This document shows positions 57,260 through 64,000 of a DNA stretch of 64,000 nt, piece by piece. The notes under the pieces are model-generated. The model ran no database searches. It was not told the DNA's origin and saw only the letters and a program-made list of their open reading frames with translations. Position numbers and translations under genes: made by a program. The stretch's first letter is position 1. Each line of letters opens with the position of its first letter. The DNA comes from Thelephora terrestris. Lineage: Eukaryota > Basidiomycota > Agaricomycetes > Thelephorales > Thelephoraceae. The stretch spans positions 1,141,501-1,205,500 of the forward strand of contig WIUZ02000011.1 in the NCBI GenBank assembly GCA_015956445.1, given 5' to 3'.

Positions 57260-59448
57260 TCAAGTGGTCGAGGTCCCACGTCGATGACCAAATTGGTCGA
57301 TTGGGGGCAGAGGTTTGCTTAATATGTGGAAAGGAATCCTCCGATGGCTTGTCATCACCGCTGGCGACGTACCCGAAGGCCCCTTCCCGCTCCGATCAGT
57401 CCTGTTCGTCGACGGTCTTGTTGGCGGCGGCAATCGAGGAGTCGGGTCCGGTGGCGGGAAGTGCGCATAAAGTTCGCTGGGACCTGTGTAATCACCGTCA
57501 TCCCTATCATCTGCCCTCCCGCCTGACAACGTCCGGATGCTAGATCCACCAGGTCTCGGCCGTGTCGGCGTTGTGGCATTCGAGCCCCCATTCATTTGGT
57601 GGTTCCCATTGATAGTTGAAAACGAGGAACTGGACCCACTAGGATGGATCTCCACGGGATTTGTACCTGACCTCGACCTCAACATCTCCTGGCTACCCCT
57701 ACTTACCAACCCGAACCCGTTCCCATTGCTTCTCAGTTGAGCTGCACTAGCCGAAGGTCTCAGTAACCTCCTCGGTTGCACCGAACCGTTCACCAATGAG
57801 TTCATCGGAGGAATAACTTCTTCGCCGTCGACACCGTTCAGGTTCAGGTAGCCAACTGACTCCGTCTGGGATGGCGCGTCTGTCGAGGTCGTTGCCCCAC
57901 TCCCACTTCGATTCCTCCGTTTGTACTTTTCCATCGCGTCAGCGTCCCTTTCCAACATCCGGGTCGCGATCGGCGATAATGTGCTCTGTGTCGTCGGCAA
58001 TCCGGAACTTACGGGGAGGGATGGTGAGGTCATGGAGAAGGTGCTACTGGACCCAGCGGATATTTGGTTGTAATATTGGGGTATCGATCCAGCTGATGGA
58101 AGGTTGGTCGAATGAGTCGATGGTGATGACATCGGAGAGTTCGAGGTGTAGTGGCCATGTAACAGCGACGGGGAGCCATCAAGCTCGCTCTCGGAAGTTG
58201 TCCCCCCCGTCATACGACTGGCACCAGATCCGCTTCGAAGCCGTGGGCTCCCAGTACCGTTTCGCCGGTGCAATTTTGGAGGCGGGACAACAGCATCGAG
58301 CGCTCTTTCCGTTCCTTTCTGCGCAGCCTGAGCGAAAACCTGTCTTCGTGCGCGTTTGTTGTTCTCGAACTGTGCTCGCGCGGTATCCTGTAGCGTGTCT
58401 CTCGTGCTTAGACTGTTCCGAGGGCCAAGTCAGACCAAACAGTGCTGATGACGGATTGTGTGAGAAGAAACAACTGACGAGTACGCGTAGTCCGAGGCTG
58501 TGAAACCCTCGTTGTTTCTGGCGGAATATTGACAACCACGTTCAATCAGCAGCTGTAAGATCTGGTAAGAGGCGCGGCAGCACGATCAATGATCGGTCTG
58601 TCAAACGAACTCAAATTGCAAATCGACCCACAGGAATATGGCCCCATGCGCTGGCGCTGCAAGAGAGGAAAGGGAGCAAACAGAGTTCAAGGCGTTACCC
58701 AATTTGACCGGTCAGTGATGAAGTGCTCACTAGTGCAACGGAGTGTTCCCCTGGTTGTCAGTTAGGTCAAAGTCGGCCTCGAGGCCACATAACATCTGTG
58801 AGTCAAGCAAACGTGGTCGGCGTCACATCGAGAGCACCGGCAGTGCACAGTGGGAGGATCACGTACCCGGACTATCTCCTCGTTTCCCCGCATAGAAGCA
58901 GCATGCAAAGCGGTCTTGCCCTGAGAATTCGCCCAGTCTTTAATGTAGGGGTAGCGGTCGTAATACAGTTTAGCCATTCGCAGTGCTGCCCCACCCACAT
59001 AGCCATCGTTCTGTGCCGATCGGTACGAAGTTGTCACTGGAGGTTTGAAGTCTGCGAGCAGCGTGAGGATGGTATTGTTATCGGAATCCTGATGACGAGA
59101 CGGTGTCAATGACCCGCCAAAAGACGATGTTGGCGCATATATGCACCTTGCTGAGTTCCTCATCGTCATGTCCCTGGCTGAGGAGGAACTCGAACGTCTC
59201 TTCACATCCCTGGATGGCAGCCCACGCCAAGGACGTGTACCTTTTGGTGTTGGGATCCGGGTTCCGCATGTCGATGCGCTTTATTAGACGTTTCACGAGG
59301 AAAAGGTTATTTTCTACCATATGCGTAACAAGGGTATTTCAGTCCGGGGATGTGAGATGTGGCAACGAAACCGAAAGAGATAAAAGGGAGGTCGTTGCTC
59401 ACGTTGCACGGCTCGCCGGAGACGGACCGAGGCGTCCCTTTCGGCCAT
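57260..59448 (-). CDS. Ankyrin-repeat protein with Ser-rich tail
   Basis: About seven exons (minus), starting 59448-59403 and 59313 onward and ending in a long exon that stops at 57260; roughly 580 residues. The N-terminus MAERDASVRLRRAVQQNNLF LVKRLIKR and the ankyrin units (RNPDPNTKRYTSLAWAAIQG, WANSQGKTALHAASMRGNEE, DLTDNQGNTPLHYASAWGHI, LLIERGCQYSARNNEGFTAS) recall the small fungal ankyrin family that includes yeast YCR051W. After QDTARAQFENNKRARRQVFA the last 340 residues are disordered (Ser/Gly/Pro/Asn-rich). Ankyrin repeats bind proteins; the partner is unknown. It starts divergently from the STEEP1-like gene with a 234-bp shared promoter region. Internal small exons are the least certain part. 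Confidence 0.82.
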
Positions 59449-59682
59449 TCGGATTCAGAGTTTGCTGGCGAACGACAAACGGGAGGGACAGAGGGAGCGA
59501 AGGAGAAGGGCAAGGGTAGATCGAGGGTGACAATGGCGGAGACTGCACCCGCTTGCTTTTTCCAAATCTCAAATCTCGGCTTTCACTTAAGGGCCGTCAC
59601 GATGTCACGAGATTGTCACCCCACCGCCGGGTCACAGTTTCGCCCCGTGTAAATTCGTTTTGTTTCTCACCTGCCAACAGCG

Positions 59683-60383
59683 ATGCCGAAAGTCGTTTCG
59701 AGGGCTGCCGTATCCACATCCCAAGACGGTCTGCAGCAACCACTCTACTTAAGATATCTGCCCTCTGATTCCGGTTTATTCCAGCCCAATCCACTCCGTC
59801 GTCAGCCGCAAACTTCCGTGTTTACTGTAAGTCCCGAGAACCAAGCTAGTGTCTTTTTTTGATGAGGAACGAAAAAGATTGCATCTGCGGGGAATACATC
59901 GTACGTTCTAGCATCCTTTACGACGTCTTGTGCTCAGTACCCGCCTTGCAGTAGTTGATCATCGATAAGGCGCTGCCCACCCTTCCAAAACGACAGACAG
60001 ATGGCGCAACTATAGTTCAGGCTAAGGACACCAAAGAATCCGCTGCCAAGGTATTCAAACTGAACGCCACACCCTTGGAGCCGGTTCTGTATGAACGGTA
60101 TGTGTCACTCTCAGGAGACTTTCCCATAAACGATCTCATAGCGCACTTCAGGCAAGACGGTAAATATGAACGACAGTGGCGGTATGCTTGCCCAAGGTGT
60201 AACCTTCCTGTGGCATACCAGACCGTCCCCCCTGCCCCAAATCCACAACCACCAGCAAAGCAACAACAAGCCTCCGCTACGGCTCTGACCGCGATCGCCA
60301 TCAAATCTTCTACCTACTTCTACATCATCAAGGGGGCGCTCAGTCAGATGCAGGGTCAAGCTCCCCCGGACGCTTTCGATTGA
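59683..60383 (+). CDS. STEEP1-family (CXorf56-like) protein
   Basis: Five exons, 59683-59728, 59785-59826, 59878-59900, 59955-60097 and 60152-60383, join to 161 residues. The start MPKVVSRAAVSTSQD is the hallmark MPKVVSR opening. FRVYYCICGEYILIIDKAL and YERQWRYACPRCNLPVAYQT supply two CxC/CxxC pairs, probably a zinc site. In mammals STEEP1 promotes ER exit of STING; it has also been linked to splicing complexes. Fungi lack STING in general, so the ancestral role must be different. The 23-nt third exon and a GTCTGC donor in intron 1 were set by phase and conservation. Confidence 0.85.
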
Positions 60384-63300
60384 CCTGCGTATGTGTCAAC
60401 TGGCATTCGCTGATTTCCGCTACTCTATTTGTGGGAAAGTGACTTCTCGTCGTTCTGGCGTGATTCGAGAGTTGATAACGGGAGAAATAGAAATGACATT
60501 GCATGATATGAAGGTACCCTCAGACGTATAGAATTCACAACGCCAAAGCGGCAGACCGAGGTGCACGACATCCGCTCAACCCGCGAACCCGCAGCACCCT
60601 GCAACTCAGCAAGGCTCTGGTGCGATCCCAGCGCGCTCATCAGGACCACCATGGCGTTCAACGGTCGAGAACCTGAGCTAGAAAAATGATCAGAACGATT
60701 TCCAGACAAGGTGGAACGGAGGTGTCATCGCAGTGCGATACAGAGGTAAAAATTCTCAGATACCGTTGTAGAAGGTCAACTCATGACGCGACTGGGAACT
60801 ACCCCGTAGCGTTCATACAGTGTGAATAAAGTTGTCATCACCGAAGTGTGCCCAGCTGTATCGCACGCGCTGCACACCTCGCGTTCGCGAAATGAAGTTG
60901 ACTCACCCAATGCACGCCAGACAAGTTCGTTGCAAGTTCGACGAAGGTGAGAGTTGGTGCAAAAAAAATTGACTAAGCACGTGATTGTGGCGATGGGATT
61001 TTTCCCGGGACGTAAGTACCGGGTCTTATCGAGTTGGATTTTAAGCGCCACTGCCAAAAATCTGATTTCACGGTAAATCGTCACAAGTCACATCAGTGAC
61101 GTTGACCTTCTAAGTATGCTTGCTAAGTAGATTCTCACTCATCGCACATCGCTCCTTCCCTGTCCACCCAGGACGAGCACTCAGGTTGACCGTTGACATT
61201 GATTCGTCGTTCTCCACATCAATCTTGTTATTTCTTGCACACATGCTTAATATGTACTGATTCTGGCAATGAACGGTGCTTTGCAACGCTTGTGGTCCCC
61301 AGTGTCGTGGGTTTTATCATTCTCGTTCAAGCTTGACAGCTGGTTTTGACTTGACCGCCAATGTGGACCTTGGAGGCGATTGGGTTGTGTCATGCCTCCA
61401 ATTCTTCTGGACAACAATTATTTGCAATGGCCCATGTCACACATGTCGAGGTTTACTGATCATTTCTGCAAGAGTAGTATCCTCGCTGCGCCAGCAAACA
61501 GATGGTTCGGGTTCATCTTCATGCCTCTATTATTTCATTGTATAAAATCTATCCAAATTTCTGTCAATATATGCCCAGAGGCATTGAAATCCAAGTTAAA
61601 CAATTTAACAAACCTGAGGCTGTCGCGAAACGTCCCGGGCTCTGCCGTTCGCCGGCCCTACGCCTTTTGCATCCGTGAGGCTTCGGTAGCAATATTCTCC
61701 TCTCCAAGCCGATTGACAGGACGCGTCCGACACGAACACCCTGGGAGGCCAACGGCTCTAGTTGTATGCAATACAACCAAGAGCATGCCTCATTTCATTG
61801 ACAGCTCTTCGCGATATCGCCTTCCAAACTCCAAACACCTTCTGATCGTGCTCTCACACTCTGGCCGCGGTTCCACCATTTTGGCTTATATGGGCGACTA
61901 CAAGGCTTTTCTATGAGTGGCGTGCGCAGGAGCCGAGTGGGTGTGCACACCCTGATACCGGCTAATTGGCCCCTTATCCAACAGAAAACTACCGCTCGAT
62001 TCTGCCGCCACAAGCCATCGAATTCGTTCCACGTATATGGATTCCGGCCATCTGGTCATATCTGGCCTCTAGAGGGCTTTCAGAAGGCCGTTCATTACCG
62101 GGAGAAGGCGGCTTCTCTTCCACATACTGCCCGGAACCCTATCGGGAAGTACGCACGCCCCGCGGACATCTTCACCCGACCCACGGCGCCCGATGGTCTG
62201 CTGGTGCGTAAGGGGGGGACAGCACGGTCGGTACGAGAGAGAATCGGGTTCTTTCATTCGCAGGAACCAGCCACTCTTAGACTTCCATTCTTCCCACGAA
62301 GCGAAAGGCTTGTTTTCGCCTGTCAATCGTCCACGCGGCTCACGAGGGCTCGCGGCCTCTTCGCTGCACCAAAGGTTTCGAAACGGGATGAGCACATGGT
62401 ATCGGTTGCGATCTTCGCGGCCGCTTCTGCCATCGCCTTCGCAAGTACTCCATCCGAGGGATTTGGGGGTGACACTCGATGGGTTCCATCTCGGGGAAGT
62501 GGAAGCGCATAAATCGTTGGCTGGCATTCTCCGGTGGGATAGCGTGGCTCACGATGGAAGTGCCTCCTCGTCGAAATGACGATGGTTTAATTGTGACGTT
62601 TGTACCGGTTCTTCCCCAGTGAACCGCGGATGTAACCCCCCTCGGTCACAAAGGTGACGAAATGGACGAATACTTCGGTCGATGGTGAGCACATGGATTT
62701 CGCCGGATGTTCCTCTTCGTCCTCTTTACCTTCTTGGCAGTGATCCAAGGTTTATTTAACGAGCAGATACTTTGTTCGTCCGCGGTGTACGGGTTGATTA
62801 TCTCGAATGGCTCACGTTGGCTCCAGAGCCAAGGGAATGATCGGTTACCTCTGGAGGGGCGACGGTAGACGGATGTCCCACGACGCCCGACTGGCTCGGT
62901 GATCATCAACACGAACCTGTGCCCCGTCGCAGTCGTTGCATGACGGCGGCGACGGAGGTTGAGGATGGGTATTTGGCCACCGGTGAGCGAACGTCTTTGT
63001 TGTGAAACAACTTTCGTTGACCGACCCACATCAGCAGGGGCGCGACCGTCAAACCATGAGGGGGGGGGCTTCTGGGAGCTTTCTGAGGATAGTTAGCCCC
63101 GGATGCTCACGTGGACATTCCGACGAGATCCACCAAAGGGAACTCTCGAAACACTAGCTTGACAATTCAATCTCATCTCTACAAGCATTGTTCGGCCGGA
63201 AAGAGAGAGGGGGGGAGGGTGTAACCGGGGTTCCGACAACAGTAACTTTGCATGAAACAAACTATTTCGTGAACCCGTATACATTGCTATACGTTTTCTC

Positions 63301-64000
63301 CACTGTTCTAGCCTCCTTTGGTTTCATAAGGGTCGTTTTGCACTGACGCAGTCGAGGAGTCCGAAACCCACACACACACACACACGCGAAAGTGATGACA
63401 GTGCGCCGGGACCCGTATTAGTAACCACTAACTCATCCTGGTGGAAACGTCACGTGATTAGAGCAATTCAAGAAGCACAGGGCCAAGTGGAGGGAGGGCA
63501 GAGCCTCGAGGTGACCTAGATCCCATGTAGTATATTACGAACCGCAAAAAACAACCGGACCGGGTGAATTGCACAGCCACGCAGACAACCTTTAAGAAAA
63601 AGAAAAAGGAAGAAAAAGAAACATTCGTAACCAGGGCTCTCGCGATTAAAGAACCGTTCCGCAAATTTGAAAATCGCAAGGAGAAAAGATTTCAAGATGC
63701 GAACCTTGAGACCGGTGACTCAAGCATCCCAAAGCACTCATAAGTTATTACTCATCGATGCATCGGTATGGCTTTCCGTATAACGAAACTTCCTTTACAA
63801 ACCACACACACAACGCAGTGGCCTTCCGCGCGGATTTACACACGAACGATTTGAACAATCGGCACTTGATTTTGATGGCGCGCGGCATCGCGGAAATCTG
63901 CCATTGTGGCGTCCCTTACAATTCGTCCACCTCTTCCTAATTGCATCTCGCGCGAAGGTGGGAGGGTTCGAACGGTCATGGGAAAGTTTACGAGACTTGC
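60384..64000. other. 3.6-kb terminal stretch without a recognised gene
   Basis: Open frames up to 199 residues (61913-62512, +) and 152 residues (62069-62527, -) overlap each other and show no recognisable motif. A (CA)n microsatellite is at about 63369-63384 and a purine run at about 63594-63621. CACGTGA occurs near 60977 and 63450. No tRNA or transposase was seen. Confidence 0.45.
63369..63384. repeat. (CA)8 microsatellite
   Basis: Eight tandem CA units inside the terminal gene-poor stretch. Nothing indicates a function. Confidence 0.8.

Noticed and set aside
61913-62512. 199-residue plus-strand open frame
   Set aside because: It overlaps a 152-residue minus frame, has no family-like motif and no supporting splice structure; open by chance is likely in this G/C-rich stretch.
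63369-63384. CA run as a CRISPR or telomeric repeat
   Set aside because: It is a plain dinucleotide microsatellite without spacers or telomere-type units.

Overview
The window looks like nuclear DNA of a basidiomycete fungus, most likely an agaricomycete. Genes are tightly packed, lie on both strands and are cut by many short introns of about 50-65 nt. The proteins read as basidiomycete-type orthologs (EFR3, VPS52, RPN11, RIM15, SLX4 and others), and there are fungal expansions of F-box and glutaminase-A-like genes. All exon models were assembled by hand from GT-AG (rarely GC-AG) splice sites, reading-frame phase and recalled family conservation. No search was run.

Positions 1-33 kb are a conserved housekeeping block. 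In order: GAL7 (-, 5' part only), EFR3 (+), VPS52 (-), an unrecognised 577-aa coiled-coil protein (+), the proteasome deubiquitinase RPN11 (+), mitochondrial ribosomal protein RSM18 (-), the large PAS/zinc-finger/kinase/receiver protein RIM15 (+), a 272-bp MITE, a small BRCT protein (-), a short orphan gene interrupted by one in-frame TAG (-), folylpolyglutamate synthase (+), the importin KAP120/IPO11 (-, about 21 exons), the Hsp90 co-chaperone CNS1 (-), the nuclease scaffold SLX4 (+) and a multi-pass membrane protein (-).

Positions 33-53.5 kb are accessory and rearranged. A 3-kb stretch without a recognisable gene leads into a glutaminase-A-like secreted protein gene (36.2-39.5 kb). A second, partly decayed copy lies at 46.8-50.1 kb. 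Between them are three F-box or F-box-like genes (40.5-45.6 kb). This island is bracketed by two direct copies of a roughly 540-bp non-coding element (X1 39.78-40.32 kb, X2 45.88-46.42 kb). Another F-box gene follows at 50.9 kb, then an intron-containing tRNA-Arg(UCU) at 53.5 kb.

Positions 54-60.4 kb return to single-copy genes: a sucrose/alpha-glucoside-type MFS transporter (-), an ankyrin-repeat protein (-) and, divergent from it, a STEEP1-family protein (+). The last 3.6 kb shows no recognisable gene.

The genes do not form one pathway. I see no CRISPR array, prophage, obvious biosynthetic cluster or intact transposon. The most unusual structure is the glutaminase/X-element/F-box arrangement. 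I found nothing that I can defend as a wholly new biological system.
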